DNA from: Auanema rhodensis
Taxonomy: Eukaryota; Nematoda; Chromadorea; Rhabditida; Rhabditidae
Assembly (NCBI GenBank): GCA_964057225.1
Contig: OZ059897.1
Coordinates: 13,020,001-13,084,000, forward strand
Direction: 5' to 3'
DNA length: 64,000 nt
The first letter of the stretch is position 1. Every line of letters starts with the position of its first letter. Under the pieces are notes generated by a model. The model did not search any database. It had not been told where the DNA came from and saw only the letters and a program-made list of their open reading frames with translations. This document shows positions 27,103-39,582 of the stretch, piece after piece. The position numbers and the translations under genes were made by a program.

Positions 27103-27429
27103 CTATTGTTTTTGGAAACTTTAAGAGAAAATCTAGAAGTTTCAACTTTTTTTGTGTCTGCTGGTCAGCTCGCCACTAGTTTTGTTTTTTGCTATTTTGT
27201 GCGATTATTGATGCTCCTCAACAAAGGTGTTGCAGTAGACAGCTTTTTACTGAGCTGCACTTTTGCATTTTACACATTTAGTGTTGTTGAAGACCATCAA
27301 TTAGTTGTATCAGCACTTTATTACATTATCTTTCTTTTTCGAATTATTTCAAATCTTATATTATCGTATATATCATTGAAGTATGAGGATAATCAGATGG
27401 AAATCCAGTCTGATTTCCAGAAAAGTTGA
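27070..27429 (+). CDS. Hydrophobic open frame, possible last exon of a multi-pass membrane protein
   Basis: A 119-codon open frame ends TGA at 27427-27429. A good acceptor (CTTGCTCAG) lies inside it and would make the exon start at about 27109. It predicts two to three membrane segments (for example SFVFCYFVRLLMLL, ALYYIIFLFRIISNLILSYI) and a polar tail (KYEDNQMEIQSDFQKS), as in a chemoreceptor-type C-terminus. No upstream exon was identified in the window. It could be a gene fragment, pseudogene or chance frame in T-rich DNA. The family is not recognised. Confidence 0.3.
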   Translation: MFFMNLCLLRKLLFLETLRENLEVSTFFVSAGQLATSFVFCYFVRLLMLLNKGVAVDSFLLSCTFAFYTFSVVEDHQLVVSALYYIIFLFRIISNLILSYISLKYEDNQMEIQSDFQKS

Positions 27430-27493
27430 AATAAAAATTAGATGTGTGCCTATCATTCAATGAAGTGGATAGAATAACGGCGAAAACAGTTCA

Positions 27494-27892
27494 TCAAGGA
27501 TGAAAAGCTAGCTTGATGAGTTTTCCTCTTTTATCATATAGCCTCATACAACGAGTCCGGCATCTTGGAGTGTACGCAAATGATAGAGAAACGTTATCTT
27601 GTCGTCTATCGTCATCGTTCTGTGATGCATTGCTCCTTGGAGTCCCGAAAAATTAATTATTTTCTTTCAAATATCCCTCAGATTCATATCATCTGATGGC
27701 TTCTTGTCAGTTGTTCGAAGCTTGGTTCCCTCACGGTCGAAGTATCGTCGTCGTTGTTGTCGCTCCCTGTTTGCTCTACGTCCGAGCCCTTAGCCACCGT
27801 TTTCTGCATATCAATTGATGACGACCCTCGCAAAACCTTAAGGGCATAAGCTAGTTCTGACCTCCAATCTTCGGCTCTGCTTTCTTTCTGTG
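27494..27892 (-). CDS. Coding-like exons of an unidentified gene
   Basis: Two minus-strand stretches look coding and were too short or lacked an ATG to stand out. From the acceptor at 27892, 68 codons run open to TGA at 27684 (AEDWRSELAYALKVLRG; then an Asp/Asn-rich run, DNNDDDTST). From about 27635, 46 codons run to TGA at 27494 (QNDDDRRQDNVSLSFAYTPR; ends KLIKLAFHP). GC content is higher than in the flanks. I could not find a donor/acceptor pair joining them in frame, and the plus strand is also partly open, so this may be a partly decayed gene, a gene with exons I mis-set, or coincidence. Confidence 0.3.
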
Positions 27893-30800
27893 CTACAAAT
27901 TTGAAGCTAGATTGTGTTGAATGTTATTAATAACTTGATTATCTAAAAGTTATTTTAAATACTATGTTATTCTTAAAAAATATTTAAGAAATTTAATCAT
28001 TTTCTTGAATAATTATAATATTTTATATCTGTTTTCTAAGCATTTATTCCCTTTTTTATTCCTAAGCAGAATAATATTCATTTCATTGAAATAAATTTCT
28101 TATATCCATCAACTTCTGTATTATATGCTTGTTGTATCCGTCATCACACCTTTTCTTATTCACAATAACATTGGGATTTATCCAAAAGAAAGAAATACGA
28201 TCAGTTTGTGCTTGTATTGGATGATGACCACAAAACATCATGAGTAATCGTATTCGTTTCTCTGTTATTTGTCGTTTTGTAGTGATGAACAACTTCCGGA
28301 TATGCTATCATCTTGTCGCCAAGTCGTCTTTATCGGTCCTCTTTGCCTTCCATTTTTGAAGTTTATTCGTCACCCAATTTGTTTAAAACAATAGGAACAT
28401 GAGCAAAATTGTTTTATTTTTCAAGATTGAAAAGTTAGTCCCAACAAGATTATTTTTAACATTATTTAAACTATTCTTGTTCATCAACATTATTTTAGTT
28501 ATCAATACATTTCATCAATTTGTCATTTGCCTCAAATCGCTTTATTTAATGTTTATTCATCAAATCCATGACGTTTTTCTTTCAAATCTGAACATTGTCA
28601 CCATTTTCTTCTGTATAATATCTCTTCCTTTTTGCTGTCATCATACTATCATACAATGTGAGCAATTTATCCAAACCACACAACAACAATAAAAACACTT
28701 TATTTTTGAAGTTGAAAAGTATTTTATAGAAAATGAAAAACAGCTTTGACCTGTAAAGTAGATTATATTTAATTGGTTTTTCTGTTCCTTTTTATGTCTC
28801 ACTTCTACATGTTTCTGGTGAGTCACATTCAAATTGATCGTTCACAATACTTTGAAAGATATTTTTTTGAAAATCAAACGGTTTCTCATTTTTTTTCAGT
28901 AGATTCTTTTATATATTAGTATAGTTATCTTCTCTTTGACTGTCAGAAAATCTTTTGAAATAGCATATATCTGTTTACAACACCAATAATGATTGACGGC
29001 CCGAAGGTGTTAGTTCTTCATAGTATCTATGTCCTCATACGGCTATCCATTTAAGCCTTCATCTATTTGTTTTCTTTTCTTTCTTTGATTTTCTTTATCT
29101 TTCATTTCCTGAAGCTTCATTGATTCAGAATTGTTAAAATGATTTTAAAGGTCATCTTGGATGCAACTTAAAGATATCGAAAAAAATTTTCTTTAATAAA
29201 TTAGCCCTAATCATAGCTTTCGCCTTTTCCATTCCAATAAATTTCTTTCGACCCTAATTACCGGAATGGATAATCAACTGCTGTGACAACACATGCATAT
29301 ATAGAATAATTTAGCACATCGAAATCATATAATTTGGTCATATTGTTAACTAACAGTCCGTCGACGAATAAAGTTTATCTCTCTTTTTCTTTCCTTATCT
29401 CTCTTCATTTAATTTATATCTTTGTTAAGTCATTTGTCCTATCCAATCCTCTTTATTCATCTCAAGTCATCAACTAAAATTGTTCATCGGTTGACTATTA
29501 GGTTTTACATGTAGGGAGGGAATCCAGCGACTTTTTCTTCGGTATGACCGAATTTATTCATGCATGTCGATTGACCATCTAACAGATTAGGTCTAATGTT
29601 GACTGATCATTTGAACGAAGGCACACTAGATAGGAAAAATAAAGAGTTAGGATAAAGAACCGTGAAGAATGGCCAATATGTTTTAAAATTTTAAGATTTC
29701 GAGAACTATTCGTATGTAAAGATTCTTTGTGACGTATCCTTTAGCACTTTTCTCTAACTCTCTCTTTGATTCAGCTGTTTCTCAATTCATGTTTACTTAT
29801 CTATCTACTTCCTTCTACGAGACAATTCTTTAAGAAATGAATGAGCATTCAACAAGGATTTCATTAACTTTATCGTTAATGCTTAAAACTTTAAAAACGT
29901 TTTTTTCTTAATTATTGAATTATCACGGTGTTTTGAATACAATTTACGATTTATTCTGTTAGAGTGCACTATGAAGAATTTATCCTGAAATCTTCCTTCA
30001 CATATTCTGTGAAAAATGTTTCTAAATCAAATAAAAATGATTTAATCCTTCTATTAAGGACACATTAGAAATTAAAACTTTGCAACTGAATTTAAAAATT
30101 GTGGAATATCACATAAAGATAGACAGTAAGATAGACAGTCTATTTCATGTTTTTATTTTTTTTCTTAACTTTCGAATTGTGGGAGATTTCGTACATTTTT
30201 TCCTTTGAAAGCAACACACATGTTAACGGAAAGTGGCGGTTAAAACTTGTCTCGGCTCATTCAATTCTTCAAAAAAAAAGTTTTTGTCGTTAGAAGTACT
30301 GAATTTCAAAAATTTAAGTTACCTTTTTGAAAAAAAACATATATCTATATACTTCACAAATAATTAATGGATGAATATTAATATTAATTCATGTCAATTT
30401 GTTCTTCTAAATCATACTTACGTCTATTTTCTTTTATTACATTGAAATACAGTTGGTACTACGAGATTCTATCGTAGCACTTGAACTTGTTACTACGGTA
30501 CTGTTTCATTTGAAATCCGACTGATTTGAACTCTTTACATATTCCGCTCTGTTATCCTTTTAACATATTTAAAATCCCAAAAATTAATTTTTAACCTTTT
30601 AGGCCACCCATTCGTGACCTTATTTAAACTTTGATTACGATTAAAACTGAAAGAGATAGACCAGACAGTTTGATAAATCCAAATGATTAAAAGTTTTTAA
30701 TATTTAGAAGAATTCATCTTTATCTTATGTGATATAGTTTTGTAATTTTCTGCTTCAAATTCTTTTAATTTTGTCATCCAAATTACAGTTTCTTCTCTTT

Positions 30801-31539
30801 TCACTTGAGCCACCTAAAACCATGTCTCCTACATAAACAACGAACACAAATAACTTAATTATGTTCTTGACAATTTCACTTCATACTAGATTTAATAAGC
30901 TGCAACCCAAACTACTACATATTTAAGTATTTTCATTATTGTATGTGAAAGTTTTTGAATTCTTGGCGACGTTCCAATTTCGTCTTCTTACAACGCGCCT
31001 CGTAGTCGTTTCTCCTTCTTTACCTTCGTTTTCTTTAGCCCCTCCTTCTTCCAGCAATTATCTTCACAAATAATTCTTCATTCTTCTTTTATAGTCAGAA
31101 GAACTATATACCTAAGCAATGTATAGCCTTCTCATAAATCCATTTAATATATATCGTTATATTCATAAGTTACCTTACTGTTATTAAGCTAAATTTTAGT
31201 ATAATAATGACAAAGATACCAAATAGAGATGTATATATATATATATATGTTGGATAAACCTTTATAACAAAAAAGCTACATTCATATGTTTTATCTTACT
31301 TAATTCGTTTCGTCTCCATGGTTTCTGTTAGTCCTCTAAAATCCGTTGTAGAAAACTCCACAGCTTTACTTCAATTGCTCATCAATATTTCTTCTTCCAT
31401 TTTATTATTTATTTTCTTCTTCTTAAACAATAAGAATATTTGTATTATTTCTCTTTTAGATATATAATACGGTTTCATTTGTTTTGGGATGAAAATCTTA
31501 TAAACAAGAAAATACTGAAATAAATTCAAATTCCTTAAC
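27893..31539. other. Long intergenic tract
   Basis: AT-rich 3.6 kb with no complete gene. Weak minus-strand coding-like islands occur at about 28083-28380 and 30960-31050 (Arg-rich, RRVVRRRNW), possibly related to the exons at 27.5-27.9 kb. A short TA repeat lies at 31231-31248. Nothing else is supported. Confidence 0.45.
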
Positions 31540-34500
31540 ATGGATCATCGTATAATTGACTTTATTACTTACTCTTACAACGATGAAACGCGAGAACAAA
31601 TACTAAGTTATTATGAAAAAAAGGTGAACATTAATTTGAAATTTGGCTAATAAATCATAAATTTTTTTTCATTTCAATTATATTTAAAAAAGATTTCTTT
31701 TTTTTGACCTATTTAACCATATATCAACGATTTGGATCTAAATCATTCGATATTAATAGACTCAACAAACGAAAGTCTTTAGAACTACATAAAGTTCAAA
31801 AAAAAGTTGCGAACAAAAGGAAATTCAATGAAATGCTATTTACATATTGATATGTTTATTTATAGTTAACACTACTTGATGCTGAACTTCTTCAAGAGCA
31901 TTTAATGGCTCAACCTGTCCTAGCTGTCATACTCTTAGTTCTAATTGTTTTATCATTCATTATTCTATTATTTTCTATAATATTTATTGGATGTAGAGCT
32001 CTAGGAAAATGCGGAGCAAAACGATATCAGGTATTTACATAATGTTTTATATATTTTTTAAATTTCTTATATGAGTTTTAAGCCTCATCCAACTAGTGGA
32101 AGACAATATTCTGCTCATCTTGTGATATTTCTCTGTAGTTGGTTTCTTCTAGCTACTAGTGCTTCGTACTACACGTATTGTGCTGTACATTTGTGGAGTT
32201 TCAAATCTTACAACCAGCTTCCACAATTTAACGATTTGTCAAAATTATATAATGAGACTGGATCAAAGGTAATATCAGTTCTTCTTATTACAATACATTC
32301 ATACATGTCATTTTTAGGTAAATAAACGCTCAACGTTTAAGGAACAAAGCGTCTCAGACTTATTTGATAATCCAGACTACCAAGGTGACTTTGAACAGGT
32401 TTGTATCGTTTATATTGTCGAAGCATACATATATGATTTATTAATCTAGGTAGAGAGTTCTGAAGGTTCTACTATTCCTGCATTTGTTACGGATAAGCCA
32501 GATTCTACATCTCGTCCTCGTTTCCCTCTCCACAGGTAAGACTTTATATATGTACATACAAGCATCTATAACACTCAAATCTATATTGTTTAGGTTCCCA
32601 AGAGTTGAGGAACATTCAAGAAAGCCACATGTTGTTGATCAACTTCCAATATTTCCAAATAGTTTAACTTCAGTATGATTTCATTAGTGTTATTTTATAT
32701 ATTTTCTTAATGCTCAGAAACTTCCTTTGTTGTCTACGTTAGCAACACCAATTGAGATTCCGGCGAGACCGAGAGCTGAAATTGAATATCGACGTTTGTT
32801 AGATGGAAAATCTGTTCCATCAACAGAAGTGGTAGCTTTGAAACTTAAAAACATTTCTTTTAAAACTGTATGTCAAGGAAGAGCAACATGACCGTATGAG
32901 TGGTGCCTTTGTTGGAGATGGTCTTCCCCGATCTCGAAGTTTTGCTAAACCAATGTCTTCATTTGGGAGACCGATTGAAAAAACTGTGATTCCTGAAGAT
33001 ATGAGTATTCCTTTACCTGAAGACATTGCAATATCAATGAATGATGATGAGCCTCAAACGATGATCAATAATGATATTGCTATATCGACAACATTAGCAA
33101 CATCAACTACTTCAGACAAGATGAAAGATTTGACAGTTCCTAGCTTGACAGTAGATAGTTCTATTGAGGCTTTGAATGCAAAAGATATTCCATCAATCTC
33201 TACAACATCTATGGATTTTCCAAGTAGTACTTTTGAAACAACTATTAGTGAAACAACGACTACTGAAGAACCCACTACTCAATATGTTACACCAAGTGAA
33301 ACTTATTCAACTGCATCCACAACTACAGAAGCTACTACAAATATATCCGGAGAGGAAGATGAACAGTTGAAAAAGGTTATTTTTAGGTTATTGAATTAAA
33401 TTAATAGATAATTTCCAATTCAGACTATATTTGACTTTGGAATGCCAAATGAGAGCTCAATCGATGAAGATGTCTCTACAGTTATTTCATTGGGGTCAAG
33501 CGAGGTTTTATCTACGTCAAGGCCGAGACAAGAGACCACCACAACTAAGAATACCGAAACAGAACCTTTGAAGTTGGCCTCGTCAACGGAGTTACCATTA
33601 CTAACTTCTGGAGCTGATGGCAGTCTGCAAATAGTTTATCCCGACGATCTTCCCAAAACAGCCATATCAGATGAGTTTGTATCATCGTCAGCTGCTCCTA
33701 ATGATATGAACGGTATACAATTACAAAAAAAACCAATTTAAATATGTGTTCACTCAGAAATTCAAAATGAGTTTCACGTTGAATCAACTGCTACAAATAG
33801 AACTGAAATTGATGAAGTAGGTGTGAACAAGGAACCAGAAATTGAGCAGAGGTTTATAATGCTTCATCTTTAATTTACTTAATGATAATTTTCAGTGTCA
33901 CAGGTGTAGATACAACTACATCTCTCTCAAGTACAACCAGTAATGAAACAATTGAAGAAACGGAGATAAGCCATGAAGTACCAACTACTATGTTCGAAAC
34001 AACAACTATATCACCATCAACCACTACCCAAACATATACAGAAACAACAACAACAACAACAACAACAACAGCTTTACCAACAACTTCACCAACAACTTCA
34101 CCAACAACTTCACCGACAACATCAGGTAAATGCATATTGAATGCACATCCATAATTTTGTGCAATTTCTCAGAGCCCACGCAAATAACCGAAACTGAAAT
34201 TACACCTTCGGAAGAAACAGCTAGTACAATACCATCATCCGATGCAGAACATTTCACTTCTGCTAATCCTGGTATTTAAGTTTGGAAAGTTCATGCATAA
34301 CCTTGAATTTCGTTTAGAAATAAATGAAACGGAGCCTATTGATAGAATACAAACAACGAATTCACCCGCCACAATTTCTGTAATTGGCTTTAAGGTTTGG
34401 TTTTCTAGTAGGTGTTTGACTGTTATTGTATTATAGTCTCAAACAAGAAGACCAACAGCAATACATACTTTCCCAGATGCTCCATTAGGTGAAGAAGAAA

Positions 34501-36047
34501 GACAAAGCATAACTGAATTAGTAAGAATAATTTAATAAAGTTAAAAAATCTTCTATTAATAAAAACAAAATTCTTATCTAATGCTAAGAGGGTTGCTTTA
34601 CAAAATTTCTGAACTTTCAGCTAGCATCACCAACACGTCATCCATTCCGCTCTCTGAATACGGCTGCTGTTGTCTGGATTCACAGAATTTCCTTTGGAGT
34701 TCTAGGAATTATAACTTTACTTGTTCTTCCCCCTAGTCTTATTTTAGTTTTAATTGGTAAGTGGTTTATAAATTCACTGAAATAATTATATTACGTGTAG
34801 GTACTGTATGCTATATTCGTAGTTATCATCCTATGGACAGAACTAAAATATCTGAGAAGGTATTATCGCAATATCGAAAAATAATTATTTACCGTAGTGG
34901 TTTAGGTTGGCCAGTTTGTGGTTCTCTTAGCCATTTTATTCCTTTTCTGCCTACCTCTCATTATTCTATATGTAGCTATGATGCTATCGTATAATCATGC
35001 TTACAACTCGATTTGTCCAGATTTACAAGTACATGTAGGGTCCCCTATCAAGTTCTACCAATTATCCGATTCTTTATTTTAGTATCAACAACATCTAGGT
35101 CTTGTTGGAACATCATCGAACCCAACTTCAACTAACTCTGAACGTTTGATGGCTAATATTCAGAACTGTTTGAAATCGGAGGAACCGATTCAAGTAAGTA
35201 GATGCCTATTAAAACGAAGACATAACAAAAAAAGAGATAACTAGCTTCGATATACTATTTTCTGAAGCACTGTGCTAGCTTATTAAAAACGGTTAAGTTC
35301 TATTCCTGTCCTATAATACGTTATTGTTCGTGCAGCCAAACGTGTCATGTCAACTAAAAAACTAGGTCTTTCTAGTATTCGAAAGAATTACTATTATTTT
35401 GCCAAAATCGATTGCGTTCGCTAGTACAGGATTGATCATCGGAAATCTATTGCTGGTTATTCTTTTGGCTGTCGTGGGGGTATAGCTCAGTGGTAGAGCA
35501 TTCGACTGCAGATCGAGAGGTCCGTGGTTCAACTCCGCGTGCCCCCTAATATGTTTTGTCATTTTAGCAAATATGACTAATGCTGAGAATGTATAATTTA
35601 GTAGTGAATCATTTCTTTTAGGGTTTATGGATGTCATCAGCAATTTTTGCTTTGGCAGCTCTACCATTTATTTTTTCACTATTCAAACTAAGTAAATATT
35701 ACTTACGAATGAAGACAGAATACTATTGGACAATTGCTGATTATGGAACAATTTATGCGAAGAGAGCATTGCATACAGATGCCATTTATGGAAATATATA
35801 TGGTTAGTTGTACTTTGAAGCATATTAATGGTTTTTTTTGATACTATTAACATTTCCTATTTTATCTTTTATCAAACAGAAAATATAAAGCATACTTTTG
35901 CAAAACAAAAGGTGAAACAATAATTTTTCAGGCACTTTACGATCGAAACGCCCAACGTCTAGACCTCCCCCAGCTCCTTACAATGAGAATGCCATATACG
36001 GTGAATCACAAGTATATGGAACTTACTCAGCTTATGGCCATATGTGA
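31540..36047 (+). CDS. Prominin-like five-transmembrane protein with Ser/Thr-rich loop, about 963 aa
   Basis: Twenty exons: 31540-31623, 31866-32030, 32083-32268, 32318-32398, 32450-32535, 32594-32672, 32718-32831, 32878-33375, 33424-33712, 33758-33851, 33896-34125, 34173-34271, 34318-34394, 34437-34520, 34621-34756, 34801-34859, 34906-35028, 35083-35193, 35622-35802, 35932-36047; total 2892 nt. Five hydrophobic spans near residues 45-69, 95-119, 742-775, 791-813 and 868-890 give an outside-N, inside-C layout like prominin/CD133. The short first cytoplasmic loop carries GCRALGKCGAKRY, recalling the prominin CRCC..CGG segment. The large loop between spans 2 and 3 is Ser/Thr/Pro-rich with TTSP repeats, suggesting O-glycosylation, and lacks the long helical segments usual in prominins. 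The tail has several YG/Tyr motifs. The prominin call rests on topology and loop cysteines and is tentative. AATAAA lies at 36377. Confidence 0.75.
35476..35547 (+). tRNA. tRNA-Cys (GCA)
   Basis: Seventy-two bases fold as a cloverleaf: acceptor GGGGGTA pairs with TGCCCCC, the D arm reads TAGCTCAGTGGTAGAGCA, the anticodon loop contains GCA within ACTGCAGA, and the T arm is CGTGG/CCGCG with loop TTCAACT. Discriminator base is T; CCA is not encoded. It lies on the same strand inside the intron 35194-35621 of the prominin-like gene, so its pol III box A and box B are intragenic to a pol II unit. Confidence 0.95.
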
Positions 36048-37668
36048 TGTGTTTCATAATTTCCTTCATGCTTACATATATCAATACCAATTGCTACCTT
36101 TATCTCATGACCATTTATAATTTGCCACCTATAGCATTTTTCAAATTTGAAATTATTCTATATATCATTAGAAAATTGGAACAAACCATATTAGGTTTAG
36201 AAAATTGTAAAAATATTAGTCAAAACTGGTGAATACCGAGTTCTAACAAGCAAATGAATAAGAAATAAGAAAACGATACGGGCATTTTCTTATATAAATT
36301 AATTATATGTATAAATTGAAATTATACCTTGTTTTTCATTGTTGTTTTTTCTTCAGGAAACAGTTTAAAATGAACAATAAAGAAATATAACTTATATAGA
36401 TTTAAATATTCTTAAAACCTATATTATATCAAAATAATACTTACATGTCAAGGACATAAACGAAAAAAGGCTAAATCCACAACCAATCAGGGATTCACCT
36501 CATATGTAGTTCGAAAATGAGGGCAAACTATTTTATTGCTTAATACTCAAATCTTTAGAAAAAATAGAAAATAATGACATCAATAATGTATCGCTTTGAA
36601 ATACAATTTTGGACTGTTTATATGAAATTCAAATCCGATTATTTACAGCCTTCTCACATGATTCCTTAATGAACGAAATTACGAAGACAAAAGAAAAAAA
36701 CTCACAAAAATAGTTAACAGTTTGCAAAATACTTATTTCTATTCTAGACTTGTTTTTATTTTATGAATGATTTAAATAATGAACGATAAGCAATATTGGG
36801 CGGGTAATATTTTAGTTCAAATACAATTTTTATTTATGTAATATACATATGCCCAGATTTATATAATTTGTAATACTTTTCAATTTTATTCAATTTTTAT
36901 TTTCTGTTAACATAGAAATATTAATAAAAATTTTAATGTAAAGCTTAAAATTACAAGTGAGCTCTCCTAATTTGCCATTTTTTTTAAATGTGAGATAGAT
37001 ATGACTACCATTGAACAATCCATGGAGGTTTGATTCATAACTATAAAATTTTCTAAATTTGAATTGCCTTGTAATTTCAATCAGATTAAGTAAACACTGA
37101 ATGATAAATTATCTCATATACCCCAAAATAGTTTTTTAAGGCATCGTCGTTTTTTGGAAGCTATCAGAAAAACATCCGAAAAACACCAATAATCACAACT
37201 TTCTTCATTTAATGCTTAAATTGTAATTAATCACTTTATTAACCGCCTTTTTTCTTATCATTTTGTTTGCATCTTATCAAAAATATACAATGAATTTGTT
37301 CAAATTCTTATAATTGACATTTTATGTTTTGAATCAAAAAATGTTTAACATTCTTTAAAAATTATTTTTACTAGAAAATACTCATTTCTTTTTAATTATT
37401 TAAATTTCTAAAAAATATTAAACATATTCAAATAACTGAAACTTAATCAAATTGAGTGCTATTGAAACCACGATAACAAGAAAATAGAGTAACATCCGTT
37501 TTGATGTCAAGCTAAAAATTTAAAATAACAAACAAATGTAGTTTGATATGTTTTACTCTACTGATTAGCAACTCTTATCACTTTTAAAATGTAGCATTCG
37601 AAAAGCATTTTCAAAACAAACGTTTCTCCTGCAACTTTATTACAACTTTTTTCCAGTATATTTAAATA
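36048..37668. other. Intergenic, very AT-rich
   Basis: Contains the likely 3'UTR and AATAAA (36377-36382) of the prominin-like gene. No gene-like frame was seen. An acceptor TTTTTTCCAG ends at 37656, 12 bases before the next start codon. Confidence 0.5.
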
Positions 37669-38935
37669 ATGGAAAACAATACTATTTTAAATATAAGCGG
37701 ACGAGCATTGCTTCGCAATGTACTTCTTTTGTATGGATTCGGTAATACTTTTTTTAATTTATAGGTTTTCTTACTCTTTTTACTTGTTAACATAATTTAT
37801 AGGTGCTTTCGGACAATTAATCCCATATATATTTAATACATATCGCAGAGGTTTTTTCTGCGATGATGACAGTATTCGTTATCCATACAAAACTGAAACT
37901 GTAACTACTGGACTACTGATTACCTATAGCATTTTAATAAATGCTGTTGTTGTAAACTATTTTAAAAATTCAAAAAAAAATTCTATTTTTTCAGGTCGCG
38001 ATTGTCGAGTTTTATCGCGTAAGACGCGTTGAGAATGATGTAGATCACCCTCAATACAGATGGAAAAACAGCAGTATTCATTCGCTATTTGTTCGTTTTA
38101 TTACATATTTCGGTAAGTAATTTATTTTCGAATGATAAGGACTCTGTTTAGGTTATTCTCAAATTGGATTTATTTGTTCGAATACGATAACAAACGTGTC
38201 AAAAATCGTCATTGGCAGACTACGTCCTCACTTTTTAGATGTATGCAAACCTGGCAACGAAACATGTGTTACAAAGGAGTAGGAAAACTGATAATATTGC
38301 TAAAATGGCTATTGAATGTGGTTATAGACATATATTCATTACCAACTATACCTGCACAGGTTCACCAGTTTTAGAGTTCGATGCAAGAAGATCATTCTAC
38401 AGTGGCCACGCAAGTACAGCCATGTATGCTGCGGTGTGGACAGCGGTAACAGAAAATTAATCTCCAGATAGAATTGAATTTTCCAGATTTATCTACAAGC
38501 TCGATTTTTACCTGTTTGCAAAACACGAATTATTGTACCAATTGTCCAGACGCTAGTTATCGCTGCAAGTAACGAAACGAACGTATCTTATCGAAACATG
38601 ATTTCAATTCGCAGGTCTGGCTATCAGCTTCAGTAGAATCAATGATCATATGCATCATTGGAGTGATGTACTCGTTGGTGTTTTATTTGGAAGCTTTTTC
38701 GCAATATATACCGTAATTTTATTTGCCTTATGTTAGATTAAGAGTATATCATTAAAGTGCGTGGTTTGGGCAGGAATGTTCGAATCTGAAAATACGAAGA
38801 GAGAAACTCTTCTACCCAGCCGACAATCCTCAATTCATTACGGCATAGAAAACCCACAAGGTAGAAATTGCTTTAACTAGCAATTTAAAGTTGTTACTTT
38901 TAGTTGAAACCTGCCTTGAAGAGCCTACAGCTTGA
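37669..38935 (+). CDS. PAP2 lipid phosphate phosphatase (LPP/PLPP family), 299 aa
   Basis: Membrane enzyme that removes phosphate from lipid phosphates such as phosphatidate or lysophosphatidate. Nine exons: 37669-37741, 37803-37951, 37995-38112, 38152-38278, 38328-38445, 38487-38568, 38615-38712, 38758-38860, 38904-38935; total 900 nt. All three catalytic motifs are present: K131-x6-R138-P139 (KIVIGRLRP), S181-G182-H183, and S229-R230-x5-H236-x3-D240 (SRINDHMHHWSD). About six membrane segments and a likely N-glycosylation site (NYT, 162-164) in the luminal/extracellular loop before motif 2 fit the family, as does the length. Intron 4 (38279-38327) is itself free of stops in one frame, which can mislead frame-based gene calling. 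AATAAA lies at 38970-38975. Confidence 0.93.
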
Positions 38936-39166
38936 ATGTCATTCTATATTTCTGTATCTTACCAGCTTTAATAAAACGTATATGAGAATTTTTATCGAGT
39001 CACGAGATCGAAACAACAGCCGTTATAAATAAATCGGGACAGATATAACAAAACAGTGAAACCTGTGAACATCAACAATTGATCAAGACTCGTGATGTTT
39101 AAGGAAAGACAAATCTGAAATGAATAACGTTTATAAGACATTGATGTTCCTATATAGACTTACTTA
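38936..39166. other. Shared 3' flank of convergent phosphatase and SmD1 genes
   Basis: Only about 230 bp separate the two stop codons, so both 3'UTRs must end here or overlap. AATAAA for the plus-strand gene is at 38970. Confidence 0.6.
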
Positions 39167-39582
39167 TTAGCGACCACCTCTTCCTCTTGGTGCACCACGT
39201 CCACGACCACGGGCTCTACCGCGTGGACCTCCACGAGCTCCTCTACCACGTCCAGCTTTAGCTGCTCTAGCTTTCTTTCTTGGTTCGTCATCAACCAACA
39301 GTGTATCAAGAGGTAAAGCATCAGGAAGGATAATGTATCTAATATTATTGCCTGAAAACCATCGGAATAAAAATTATACAAAGGTTGATACTGCAAACCT
39401 CTAATAGAAAGAGAATCAAGCTGGACAGGATCCTTTCCTTTCAAAGACATTTTAACCGCTCTTAAGTGAGTGTTCATAGCAACATCAACACCCAAAATGG
39501 TTCCGACAACTAATGTTCCATTCTTCAATTCAATAGTGACTGTCTCATGAGACAACTTCATCAAGAAGCGAACCAACTTCAT
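39167..39582 (-). CDS. snr-3: Small nuclear ribonucleoprotein SmD1, 122 aa
   Basis: Core component of the heptameric Sm ring on U1, U2, U4 and U5 snRNAs. Two exons, 39399-39582 and 39167-39351, separated by a 47-bp intron; 369 nt in total. The Sm1 motif spans about residues 9-43 ([20 protein letters not shown]) and Sm2 reads [13 protein letters not shown]. The C-terminal tail is an RG/GR repeat region (about residues 94-122), the site of symmetric arginine dimethylation in other animals. The start is the ATG one base after acceptor CTCTGCAG, giving [10 protein letters not shown], exactly as in other SmD1 proteins. Divergent from the SR-protein gene; see the shared upstream region. Confidence 0.97.

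Noticed and set aside
33054-34257. Val-rich minus-strand frames
   Set aside because: They are the antisense of the Thr/Ser-rich loop of the prominin-like gene.
38132-38460. Apparent frameshift in the PAP2 gene near 38278
   Set aside because: A 49-bp GT-AG intron (38279-38327) restores the frame and the family motif spacing, so no lesion is needed.
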